A program made the translations under genes and the position numbers. A stretch of DNA of 6,040 bases, taken from positions 1,188,458-1,194,497 of the forward strand of contig KE356563.1 in NCBI GenBank assembly GCA_000416005.1. The letters run 5' to 3'. The stretch comes from Haloquadratum sp. J07HQX50 (GTDB lineage Archaea; Halobacteriota; Halobacteria; Halobacteriales; Haloferacaceae). Positions 1-6,040 of this stretch are shown in pieces. The first letter of the stretch is position 1. Every line of letters begins with the position of its first letter. A model generated the notes under the pieces. The model was not told where the DNA came from, did no database searches, and was given only the letters and a program-made list of their open reading frames with translations.

Positions 1-1155
1 GATGTTCAAGCGGAAATCGAGACTGAGATCGATGATCGACGTGACCTGCGGGATCTGACAACATGGACGACTGATCCTGTGGATGCGCAAGATTTCGATG
101 ATGCATTGAGCATTGAGGAAGATGAAGAAAGCTACACGCTGTGGGTACACATCGCTGATGTAAGCCACTATGTTCATCCAGACTCTGAAATGTGGGCGGA
201 GACTGTCGAACGAGGGAATACTGTATATCTACCAGGATACACCATCCATATGTTACCACCAATTCTCGCAGAGACGGTCTGCTCATTGGTGCCAAACGAA
301 GACCGGTTAGCACACACTGTCGAGATGGAGATAGGCAAGGACAGCCTCTCGTTTGATGAGATACAGATATATAAATCTGTGATTCACTCTGATGCGAGGC
401 TTACGTATACCGAATGTGAACAGATGCTCAATGATCCCGAATCAGCCCTCCACGCTGAAAATACGCGCGTGTATGAGCTTGCTGAGCAATTGCATGAACA
501 GCGGAAGGCAGATGGGTCGTTAGTCCTCAATCCGGCGCGTGACCGGGCTCACACGATCATCGAAGAGTGTATGCTCAAGGCTAATAAAGCCGTCACGCAC
601 GAACTGATGTGGAACCGTGGAGTCGAAGCAATGTACCGCGTTCACCCTCAGCCTACCCCACAACAATGGGACGAAGCGCTACGCGAGATTACAGAGCTTG
701 ATGGTGTTGACATCTCCGCTGCATCGTGGGATGACCCACGTAAAGCGGTCAATTCTGCACTTGAAAATTCGGCCGAGCGAGCGTTGAACAAAATTCAAAA
801 AGCCGTGCTCAAAGTCATGCCTCGGGCGAAATATATGAATGACCCATTCGGTGGACACTACGCACTGAATTTTGATATCTATGGACACTTCACCTCACCG
901 ATCCGACGACTGTCAGATCTGATCAATCATTGGATTGTTCACGAGAACGATGTTCCGGAGGATTTAATCGCGCTTTGCGATCAAGCCTCGAGTCGGCAAA
1001 AAGATGCTGAAACCGCCGAGCGATTGTACAAGCAGTTCCTTGAGGAGAATGGGCTGGATCCATACGCTGTGAACAATCGAGGTGTCGTGACGGTTGATGA
1101 CGATGGGGTGACAGTCAATCGTGAGGGTCTTCCCCCAGAGGCTCACCGGTCTTGA
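1..1155 (+). CDS. rnr: RNase R/RNase II-family (RNB domain) 3'-5' exoribonuclease, 5' end missing
   Basis: The frame is open from base 1, so the gene begins left of the window. The GTG at 79 is internal, because conserved RNB sequence (TTWTTDP) lies before it; 384 codons are visible. RNB enzymes degrade RNA processively from the 3' end using Mg2+ held by four aspartates. The motif TDPVDAQDFDDA at window residues 24-35 places Asp25, Asp31, Asp33 and Asp34 with the same spacing as E. coli RNase II D201, D207, D209 and D210. Further RNB blocks are MLPPILAETVCSL (about 84-96), IIEECMLKANKAV (about 186-198) and HFTSPIRRLSDLINHW (about 296-311), which holds the RNA-contacting SPIR arginine. No S1 domain follows the RNB domain and the protein ends in a short acidic tail, as in the compact haloarchaeal form known to me. 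It is a soluble cytoplasmic enzyme in RNA turnover. The family call is firm; the symbol follows common haloarchaeal usage. Confidence 0.93.
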   Translation, partial: DVQAEIETEIDDRRDLRDLTTWTTDPVDAQDFDDALSIEEDEESYTLWVHIADVSHYVHPDSEMWAETVERGNTVYLPGYTIHMLPPILAETVCSLVPNEDRLAHTVEMEIGKDSLSFDEIQIYKSVIHSDARLTYTECEQMLNDPESALHAENTRVYELAEQLHEQRKADGSLVLNPARDRAHTIIEECMLKANKAVTHELMWNRGVEAMYRVHPQPTPQQWDEALREITELDGVDISAASWDDPRKAVNSALENSAERALNKIQKAVLKVMPRAKYMNDPFGGHYALNFDIYGHFTSPIRRLSDLINHWIVHENDVPEDLIALCDQASSRQKDAETAERLYKQFLEENGLDPYAVNNRGVVTVDDDGVTVNREGLPPEAHRS

Positions 1156-1389
1156 CTAATGCTTATGAGTGAATAGCAGCGTTTCATCGTTATGTGTGGT
1201 CACGCAGAGATCTAACAGCATACTCAGTTCAAGACTATTATACTCATCCCTGCAGATAACGAGATCGTCAAATGGATCATCACAAGCAGGACATGCAATA
1301 GCCACAGTATTTCGATACGTCGTCACACCGGCAGCCGATTCATGTGGTGTCAGCGAGGTTGTGAGATGTTCGTACTCTGAGTCGTCCAT
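1156..1389 (-). CDS. Small CPxC zinc-ribbon-like haloarchaeal protein (resembles 'flagella cluster protein' family)
   Basis: A 77-residue acidic soluble protein, with no signal peptide or membrane segment. It carries CPAC at residues 33-36, further cysteines at 46 and 62, and ends in LLFTHKH. The pattern of N-terminal acidic helix, ACPACDxPF, a central hydrophobic stretch, a late Cys and a terminal LLLFTH resembles, from memory, a small haloarchaeal family often labelled 'flagella cluster protein' (DUF7385-like). CPAC with Cys62 and His75 could bind zinc, but this is inferred. Three in-frame starts exist: GTG at 1407, ATG at 1398 and ATG at 1389. I chose 1389 because an A/T-rich TATA-like box lies about 29 bases upstream, which suits a leaderless transcript, and because MDDSEYE is a typical haloarchaeal N-terminus. 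The gene is convergent with the ribonuclease and its stop touches the ribonuclease stop with no spacer. Function is unknown, and no flagellar genes are in view. Confidence 0.72.
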   Translation of the reverse strand: MDDSEYEHLTTSLTPHESAAGVTTYRNTVAIACPACDDPFDDLVICRDEYNSLELSMLLDLCVTTHNDETLLFTHKH

Positions 1390-1414
1390 TACTGACATGC
1401 AAGGCACAACCGTT

Positions 1415-1421
1415 GATAATT
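1415..1421 (-). promoter_or_regulatory. Putative TATA-like box for the small zinc-ribbon gene
   Basis: Read on the minus strand this is AATTATC, centred about 29 bases upstream of the ATG at 1389. This is where an archaeal TATA box sits for a leaderless transcript. The consensus is loose in a region this A/T-rich, so support is positional only. Confidence 0.3.
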
Positions 1422-1478
1422 CTATCTCCCGTGTTTGCCGGGTCTCTTAAGCATACAGATTCTTGACCTGAATAACTG

Positions 1479-1484
1479 TTAAAG
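1479..1484 (+). promoter_or_regulatory. Putative TATA-like box for the transporter operon
   Basis: TTAAAG is centred about 28 bases upstream of the ATG at 1510, predicting transcription start near 1506-1510 and a leaderless or nearly leaderless mRNA. No Shine-Dalgarno motif precedes the start, which agrees. This 120-base divergent region (1390-1509) would hold both promoters; I see no clear palindromic operator in it. Confidence 0.35.
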
Positions 1485-1509
1485 GTGTTAGACAAGAATT
1501 AGCACATGA

Positions 1510-1590
1510 ATGGCCGAAAAGGAACCTCTCAACCGACGTCGATTTTTACAGGCAACTGGGGTAGCAGCAACGGTCGGCATTGCAGGGTGC
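1510..1590 (+). other. Tat lipoprotein signal peptide and lipobox
   Basis: Codons 1-27 encode an N-terminus with three consecutive arginines (9-11) followed by FLQ, a short alanine/valine/isoleucine stretch and the lipobox IAGC ending at Cys27. This predicts folded export through the Tat pathway, lipidation at Cys27 and anchoring on the outer face of the membrane, as is usual for haloarchaeal binding proteins. Confidence 0.9.
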
Positions 1591-3351
1591 TCACAAGGAG
1601 GATCTGAAGATACGACCGAGACGAGTGGTCCGACAGGGACAGAGATATCTGCTGAGTCAGTTGAAGCATACCCATACTCGCCTGGTGAAAATGATGTCCA
1701 GTCAGCCCAGCAGGTGATGGAAGCTGCCGGATATGGCCCGGATAATCGATTTGAATTGAGTTGGCTGCAGTATCAAAGCTCCACATGGGAAGAAATTGCA
1801 AATACCATCAGAGCACGACTTGAGTCGGCCTATATTGATATGTCGATTTCGCAGGCTGACTTTGGGTCGCTCTTGAGCCAGACTGAGAAGGGGAGTCACG
1901 AAGCATTTACACTCGGATGGATTGCAGATTATCCAGCACCCCGGAACTTTCTTCAACTCGTTGACCCAGCAAATACGATCTACGATGCAGAGGGAGCGAC
2001 ACCGAATGGAGCACGTCTATTTTGGGACAAAAATGCAAGTGAGGATAACTCTGTCAGAGCGGTCTTATCAGAGGAATTTGACCGCATCCAGAATAACCCT
2101 GAAGGAACTGAAAGCGCAAAACAGATTCGCGATGAAGCCGTGTTGAATATCGAAGAGGCCATTTGGGCTTCTGCAGCACTATTACCGGTCTATCATGGTG
2201 TTAGCGATGCATTCTGGTACGACCGAGTTTCGTACGACCCACCAAGAGGTATGGGCGGGTCACGGGCAAAAGCGAATGTCTCTGTGGAGGAGTTAGCAGG
2301 GAAGTCACGACTACAGGGAATCTCGGCGACATTCAATTCGCTTGACCCGGTTGCTTCCGGCAATACGGCATCCGGTGGAAAAGTCATGAACATGTTCGAT
2401 GCGCCGATGAACTATCCAAATGGTACGATCGAAGTTGAGAGTCTGTTGATAGAAGATTATACCGTTAGTGAGGACTTGACTGAATATGAGTTTACACTGA
2501 AGCAAGGGATGCAGTTCCACGGTGACTATGGGGAGGTGACAGCTGCGGATATGGTATATTCGATTCGCCGTCTCGTTGAATCAAACAATTCGACAAACTC
2601 ATACTTTACAAATTCAGTCTTGAATATTGAACGAGAAGTCGATGAGGATGGAAATGTAGTTCCGGGCTCTGTCGGTGTCGAGCAGACTGGTGATTACAGT
2701 TTTACACTCAAACTACAGCAGCCGTTTAGCAATGCACTTTCGGTACTGGCATACTCTGCGTTCTCGGTCGTGCCTGAGGGAATCGTTGGCGATATTGAGG
2801 GATATGAAGGAGACATGGAGTGGGAGGATTTTTCCACAAACCCCATTGGGTCAGGGCCTTTCGAATTTGTTCGATGGGATCCAGGTAACGGCGGGTCCTT
2901 CCGTGTTGACCGGTTTGATGAGTATCATGGAGATGTCGCATCGATTGAAGGAATCGACGCACAGATCATTACCGACGAGACGGCAGCGTTCAACGCATTT
3001 CTGAACGAGAATGCTGATATAGCAGGTATTCCAACGTCCAAATTTGAGCCTGAGAAGGTATCGCTTGAGTCGACTGACGGGGCACAAGAGCGAGGGACGT
3101 ATGGTCAATTAGAGAACGAAAAGACAATAAACATGTCACGAACACCCACCATTGACACCTTTTATATTGGGTTCAATATGAGGAAAGTTCCAAAGCCAGT
3201 GAGACAGGCAATGGCGTATGTGATGAACCGTCCATCGTTTGTCGAGAGTGTGTTCAAGGGCCGTGGGGAACCAGCATATCATCTCACACCAAAGCAAGTG
3301 TTCCCGGGTGGAGCTGATAGCTATATCCAACATTGGCAGGGGAACGAATAA
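1510..3351 (+). CDS. dppA: Circularly permuted DppA/OppA-family ABC transporter substrate-binding lipoprotein
   Basis: This 613-residue protein is the extracytoplasmic receptor of a peptide/nickel-type ABC importer (SBP_bac_5 family). Its N-terminus is a Tat lipoprotein signal: NRRRFLQATG at residues 8-17, a short hydrophobic stretch, and lipobox GIAGC with lipid-bearing Cys27, then a Ser/Thr/Glu/Gly linker to about 52. The domain order is abnormal. Residues 53-256 (AYPYSPGEN, QVMEAAGYG, FTLGWIADYPAPRNFLQL, WYDRV, GGMGGSR-like end) match the normal C-terminal part. Residues 267-613 match the normal N-terminal part: LQGISATFNSLDP, LLIEDYTVSEDLTEYEFTL, GMQFHG, VTAADMVYSIRRL, NPIGSGPFEF, VRQAMAYVMNR, then AYHLTPKQVFPGGADSYIQHW at the very end. 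Residues 257-266 join the two. The sum of parts equals a full-length family member, with no frameshift. The start at 1510 is the ATG in frame with the Tat motif; an out-of-frame ATG lies at 1506. It is first in an operon with two permeases. The substrate is unknown. Confidence 0.93.
   Translation: MAEKEPLNRRRFLQATGVAATVGIAGCSQGGSEDTTETSGPTGTEISAESVEAYPYSPGENDVQSAQQVMEAAGYGPDNRFELSWLQYQSSTWEEIANTIRARLESAYIDMSISQADFGSLLSQTEKGSHEAFTLGWIADYPAPRNFLQLVDPANTIYDAEGATPNGARLFWDKNASEDNSVRAVLSEEFDRIQNNPEGTESAKQIRDEAVLNIEEAIWASAALLPVYHGVSDAFWYDRVSYDPPRGMGGSRAKANVSVEELAGKSRLQGISATFNSLDPVASGNTASGGKVMNMFDAPMNYPNGTIEVESLLIEDYTVSEDLTEYEFTLKQGMQFHGDYGEVTAADMVYSIRRLVESNNSTNSYFTNSVLNIEREVDEDGNVVPGSVGVEQTGDYSFTLKLQQPFSNALSVLAYSAFSVVPEGIVGDIEGYEGDMEWEDFSTNPIGSGPFEFVRWDPGNGGSFRVDRFDEYHGDVASIEGIDAQIITDETAAFNAFLNENADIAGIPTSKFEPEKVSLESTDGAQERGTYGQLENEKTINMSRTPTIDTFYIGFNMRKVPKPVRQAMAYVMNRPSFVESVFKGRGEPAYHLTPKQVFPGGADSYIQHWQGNE
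1666..2277 (+). other. Transposed segment: canonical C-terminal part of the binding protein, now N-terminal
   Basis: Codons 53-256. By comparison with E. coli DppA as I recall it, YPYSPGENDVQSAQQVMEAAGY corresponds to the DPYDPEAAKKMLKEAGY helix and the WIADYPAPRNFLQL stretch to the GDNGDPDNFLNVLL loop. Both lie after the middle of a normal family member. Here they directly follow the lipoprotein linker. Confidence 0.85.
2308..3348 (+). other. Transposed segment: canonical N-terminal part of the binding protein, now C-terminal
   Basis: Codons 267-613. It opens with the first beta strand of the fold and the SLDP motif that normally come right after the signal linker. It continues through EDLTEYEFTLKQGMQFHG, the family signature region, to FPGGADSYIQHWQGNE. 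In a normal homologue that last stretch leads straight into the segment now found at codon 53. Confidence 0.85.
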
Positions 3352-3373
3352 ATCATACAGGAGATTTCTTTAC

Positions 3374-3442
3374 ATGCCCGCACAGCAACCCGTCTATCAA
3401 CGTAGCCGTGTTATGCACTATTACTGTCCGAACAATCTGTGA
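3374..3442 (+). CDS. Possible 22-codon ORF in the binding-protein/permease spacer
   Basis: ATG at 3374 opens a 22-residue frame (MPAQQPVYQRSR, then VMHYYCPNNL). It is preceded by AGGAG at 3359-3363 with 10 bases of spacing. Its TGA overlaps the GTG start of the permease as GTGA. That geometry would allow translational coupling into the permease, which has no Shine-Dalgarno of its own. The frame is also open further upstream inside the binding-protein gene, so chance is a serious alternative. The peptide matches nothing I recognise. Confidence 0.2.
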   Translation: MPAQQPVYQRSRVMHYYCPNNL

Positions 3443-4530
3443 ACCGAGCACTCTACATTGTTAAGCGGATTATCTTAGCCATTCCAGTCGTTCTGTTTGG
3501 CCTGACGCTCACGTTTATCATTATGTATCGTGGACCGATCGATCCAGTGCTGTCAATTCTTGGACAGGATGCAAATCCTGAGGCAGCAAGGCAGCTCCGG
3601 ATTGCATTAGGGATAGCAAGACCAGATGGAACTCGAATTCCGCTTTGGGAACAGTATGGATTAATGCTCCGTGATATAATAACGCTACAGTTTGGTCAGT
3701 CGTGGATCGTTCAACGCGGCGTGTCAGTGACCACAGTTATTGCTGGCCGGCTTGCACCGACACTGTGGCTTGGGTTTTGGTCAGTCATGGTCGCGCTCAT
3801 TATCGGAATCCCCGTTGGTCTCTATGCAGGATTGAAGGCCAACTCCTGGGGGGACTATCTCGCTTCTGGAGGAGGGATTATTTGGCGAGCCATGCCAAAT
3901 TTCTGGCTTGCAGTGATGATTGCCGGTAGCCTTTCCGCAGGCGGTATCCTCTCGTGGTATCGTGGGTTCTGGCTCGACACCGATGTGATCGGAACACCGG
4001 ATGCGGTCAACAATCTCTTTCAAATGACACCCATATTCGACGGAATTCCAATCGTCAATGCGATTATCATCCCAGTGCCGGAGGTGCAGAATATGCTGGT
4101 CGCATTCAAGTGGATTCTTCCTGCTGCACTTGTACTTGGGTCGGCATCGATGGGGAACGAAATTCGGATCGGACGAACAGCCGTTCTCGAGAGTATTAAC
4201 GCAAAGTACGTTGAGACAGCGCGTGCAAAGGGATGCTCTTCTAAGCGTATTATTATCAAACATGTCGGCCGAAATGCGGTCGTCCCGCTACTCCCGGTTA
4301 TTATGGGTGAGTTTTATCTCTTGATCGGAGGGTCAGTTCTCGTCGAACAAATATTCAGTATTAATGGCCTCGGAAATCTGTTCTTTCGAGCAGTTCTTGG
4401 CCCTGATATTCCAGTTGTCATGGCATTAGTAACTATCTTCATTCTTATTCAGGTCTCGTTTAATATCATTCAAGATATTCTCTATACGTACATTGACCCG
4501 CGAATTACTCTCGAGGAGGCAAGCCGATAA
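3439..4530 (+). CDS. dppB: DppB-type ABC transporter permease
   Basis: A 363-residue inner-membrane permease of the dipeptide/oligopeptide/nickel importer family, forming half of the transmembrane channel with the next gene's product. The first membrane segment is about residues 10-30, followed by the DppB-type GPIDPVLSILG. Further segments lie near 107-130, 143-165, 222-238, 285-305 and 325-350. The cytoplasmic coupling (EAA) loop runs about 259-286, beginning ETARAKG and ending LLP, and docks on the ATPase. QFGQSW (84-89) and the terminal YIDPRI (351-356) are DppB hallmarks. The periplasmic stretch around 170-220 is longer than in E. coli DppB, as in other haloarchaeal homologues I know. 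Start: GTG at 3439, whose next codons fit the usual MNR..YIVKRI opening; no ATG lies between the upstream in-frame stop (3403) and this point. It lies 87 bases after the binding-protein stop and 2 bases before dppC. Confidence 0.94.
   Translation: MNRALYIVKRIILAIPVVLFGLTLTFIIMYRGPIDPVLSILGQDANPEAARQLRIALGIARPDGTRIPLWEQYGLMLRDIITLQFGQSWIVQRGVSVTTVIAGRLAPTLWLGFWSVMVALIIGIPVGLYAGLKANSWGDYLASGGGIIWRAMPNFWLAVMIAGSLSAGGILSWYRGFWLDTDVIGTPDAVNNLFQMTPIFDGIPIVNAIIIPVPEVQNMLVAFKWILPAALVLGSASMGNEIRIGRTAVLESINAKYVETARAKGCSSKRIIIKHVGRNAVVPLLPVIMGEFYLLIGGSVLVEQIFSINGLGNLFFRAVLGPDIPVVMALVTIFILIQVSFNIIQDILYTYIDPRITLEEASR
4513..4519 (+). promoter_or_regulatory. Shine-Dalgarno motif for dppC
   Basis: GAGGAGG inside the last codons of dppB sits 13 bases before the ATG at 4533. 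It is complementary to the archaeal 16S 3' end and supports that ATG as the start. The spacing is slightly long. Confidence 0.5.
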
Positions 4531-4532
4531 GA

Positions 4533-6040
4533 ATGTGTGCTACTTACACGCCTGAGCAAGTTGATGAATATGAGCAAGAAGAACTGAGTTCAATCTCTGA
4601 TCGATTGAGTGCAAACCCACAGCCAGCACTTCGATGGGCAACAGTCATGACGGCACTCGTGGGAGTTCAATTTGGGGCATTCATCGGTGGGGTTCTCACT
4701 CTCATCGATGCAGCAGTTATTGCCATTACAGCACTGGTCGAGATTGCCGTGGGACTCATCTCGTCACCACTCGCCTCGGCAGTCGTTGACTTACAACGAA
4801 TCGTCTCGGGAGCAATTGGCGAACTTCGAGATACAGCAGGATCGTTACCGACGCTACTCAGTCGTGAGACGATTCCGAATCAGGGATATCTTCAGTCCGC
4901 TGATGGACCGTGGACAGGGACGTTCATGGGCGTTGAACCTGCGATTGCGTGGGCCTTGCGTGCCATATTAATTGTTGGATACTCATTCGGTGTCCTCTAC
5001 TGGCTATTTTATGGCTGGCAGGTGTTCAGAACACACTACCGACGGGCTTCATGGACACCGACAGACGATGTTATCGCACGATTACGCGGCCACCGATGGG
5101 GACAATTCGGGATTTTCGTCCTCATTTTGTTTCTTACAATGGCAGTGTTCGGACCAGCACTCGGTCCAACGACAGTTGAGCAAAATATACAATCACCCTA
5201 CAGCGCTCAGATGCAGTATTTTGATGCTGAGGATGGAACGGTGAAAACCATCGCACCAGGAGACGCAAACTTCGAATCGAAGTCAAAAGGCTCAGCCGAT
5301 CAGAATGTTGGTGTCATGCAGTATGATGCATATAATCGATTTCACCCGTTCGGGACACTCCCAAATGGTCGTGACCTATTCACGTTTATGATGGGTGGTG
5401 CACGAATCACGCTCATCGTCGCAGGATTGGCTATCGGATTGGGGACGCTCATTGCAGCTTCGTTGGCACTTATTTCTGCGTACTACAGAGGACGCATCGA
5501 CCTCGGGATTCTAACCACAGCTGATGGAGTCATATCTATTCCAAAGCTTTTGCTTCTCATCATGATTAGTGCTGTGTTCGCCGATCATTGGATTGCGCAG
5601 GCACTCGATGGAGGGCTATTGCTGGCGCTGATTTTCGCTTTCACCGGATGGCCGTTCCTCTGGCGAGCGATTCGTGGGCCAGCATTCCAGGTTGCACAAG
5701 AGGCGTGGGTCGACGCTGCAAAGAGTTTCGGCCAGCCACCTCGGACAATAATGCGTCGACATATGCTACCATACCTGACAGGATATCTCTTAGTGTATGC
5801 CTCGCTCTCGACAGGTGGTATTATTATTGGGCTTGCTGCACTCTCGTTTTTGGGTAATGGGCTTGGGATTACACCACCGACACCCGCATGGGGCCGGGCC
5901 GTCTCGTTAGGACAGAGTTACGTTGCCAGCCGTAGCTGGCACATTTCGCTTATTCCCGGGCTAATGATTGTTATCTTGGTAACGGGACTCAACGCCTTTG
6001 GGGATGGTCTCCGGGATGCGATCGACCCAGAGAGTGAGGG
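4533..6040 (+). CDS. dppC: DppC-type ABC transporter permease, 3' end beyond window
   Basis: An open frame of 502 codons runs to the right edge with no stop. It ends in AFGDGLRDAIDPESE, and DppC proteins normally end within a few residues of LRDxLDP, so little is missing. It pairs with DppB to form the importer channel. The conserved core starts near residue 183 with RLRGHRWGQFG and a membrane segment (about 192-208). It includes HPFGTLPNGRD (271-281), the DppC motif usually HPxGTDxxGRD, segments near 288-315 and 330-350, an EAA coupling loop at 390-413 (EAWVDAAKSFG then MLP) and the LSFLGNGL motif (437-444). Before the core is an extension of about 180 residues with two or more likely membrane segments (about 37-80 and 136-161), absent from E. 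coli DppC but, as I recall, usual in haloarchaeal ones. A long external loop (209-270) follows the first core segment. The ATG lies 2 bases after dppB, so the genes are co-transcribed. Confidence 0.94.
   Translation, partial: MCATYTPEQVDEYEQEELSSISDRLSANPQPALRWATVMTALVGVQFGAFIGGVLTLIDAAVIAITALVEIAVGLISSPLASAVVDLQRIVSGAIGELRDTAGSLPTLLSRETIPNQGYLQSADGPWTGTFMGVEPAIAWALRAILIVGYSFGVLYWLFYGWQVFRTHYRRASWTPTDDVIARLRGHRWGQFGIFVLILFLTMAVFGPALGPTTVEQNIQSPYSAQMQYFDAEDGTVKTIAPGDANFESKSKGSADQNVGVMQYDAYNRFHPFGTLPNGRDLFTFMMGGARITLIVAGLAIGLGTLIAASLALISAYYRGRIDLGILTTADGVISIPKLLLLIMISAVFADHWIAQALDGGLLLALIFAFTGWPFLWRAIRGPAFQVAQEAWVDAAKSFGQPPRTIMRRHMLPYLTGYLLVYASLSTGGIIIGLAALSFLGNGLGITPPTPAWGRAVSLGQSYVASRSWHISLIPGLMIVILVTGLNAFGDGLRDAIDPESE

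Noticed and set aside
79..81. GTG as start of the ribonuclease
   Set aside because: Conserved RNB residues, including the catalytic-site Asp25, lie before it in the same open frame, so the gene starts outside the window.
1169..1450. Plus-strand 93-codon open frame opposite the small zinc-ribbon gene
   Set aside because: Its translation is Ser-rich with no recognisable motif and lacks the acidic character of the neighbours. The opposite strand encodes a CPxC protein of a family pattern I recognise.
1510..3351. Reading the binding protein as a pseudogene or as two fused half genes from misassembly
   Set aside because: The frame is continuous, the Tat lipobox is intact, both segments are complete and the operon continues normally. 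A misassembly would be unlikely to join in frame in loop regions at all three joints.
3781..4263. Minus-strand 160-codon open frame inside dppB
   Set aside because: It is antisense to a strongly conserved permease. Its Cys/His/Arg-rich, low-complexity translation is what antisense reading of a membrane protein gives.
5924..5941. Perfect 7-base inverted repeat with a 4-base loop (TGCCAGC, CGTA, GCTGGCA)
   Set aside because: It lies within the dppC coding sequence, far from a gene end and without a following T tract, so a terminator or operator role is unlikely. A 7-base stem is expected by chance in 6 kb.
1..6040. CRISPR arrays, tRNA/rRNA genes, insertion sequences or attachment sites
   Set aside because: I saw no regularly spaced repeats, tRNA-like cloverleaf, transposase motif or terminal inverted repeats. 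Coding sequence fills nearly the whole window.

Overview
The window looks like chromosomal DNA from a haloarchaeon of low GC content. The predicted proteins are rich in Asp and Glu, the exported lipoprotein uses a twin-arginine signal, promoters appear to be TATA-type with little or no leader, and the protein families match haloarchaeal versions. By eye GC is near 50% with many A/T third positions, which suggests a Haloquadratum-like organism. That genus call is inference and no search was run.

Layout: (1) 1-1155, + strand, the 3' part of an RNase II/R-family (RNB) exoribonuclease whose 5' end lies left of the window. (2) 1156-1389, - strand, a small CPxC zinc-ribbon-like haloarchaeal protein whose stop codon directly abuts the ribonuclease stop. 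(3) About 1390-1509, a short divergent promoter region. (4) 1510-3351, + strand, a Tat-exported lipoprotein of the DppA/OppA substrate-binding family. (5) 3352-3438, a spacer with a possible 22-codon ORF. (6) 3439-4530, a DppB-type permease. (7) 4533 to the right edge, a DppC-type permease that is open at the window end and lacks only its last residues. Together 4, 6 and 7 form a dipeptide/oligopeptide/nickel-type ABC importer operon. The two ATPase genes (DppD/DppF type) are expected beyond 6040. The substrate cannot be told from sequence.

The main discovery is in the substrate-binding protein. Its reading frame is intact and of normal total length, but its parts are in circularly permuted order. 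After the signal peptide and linker comes the segment that is normally C-terminal (about residues 53-256). A 10-residue linker follows, then the segment that is normally N-terminal (about 267-613). The protein stops exactly where the normally C-terminal segment should begin. Signal peptide, reading frame and operon context are all kept, so this looks like a functional natural circular permutation rather than decay.
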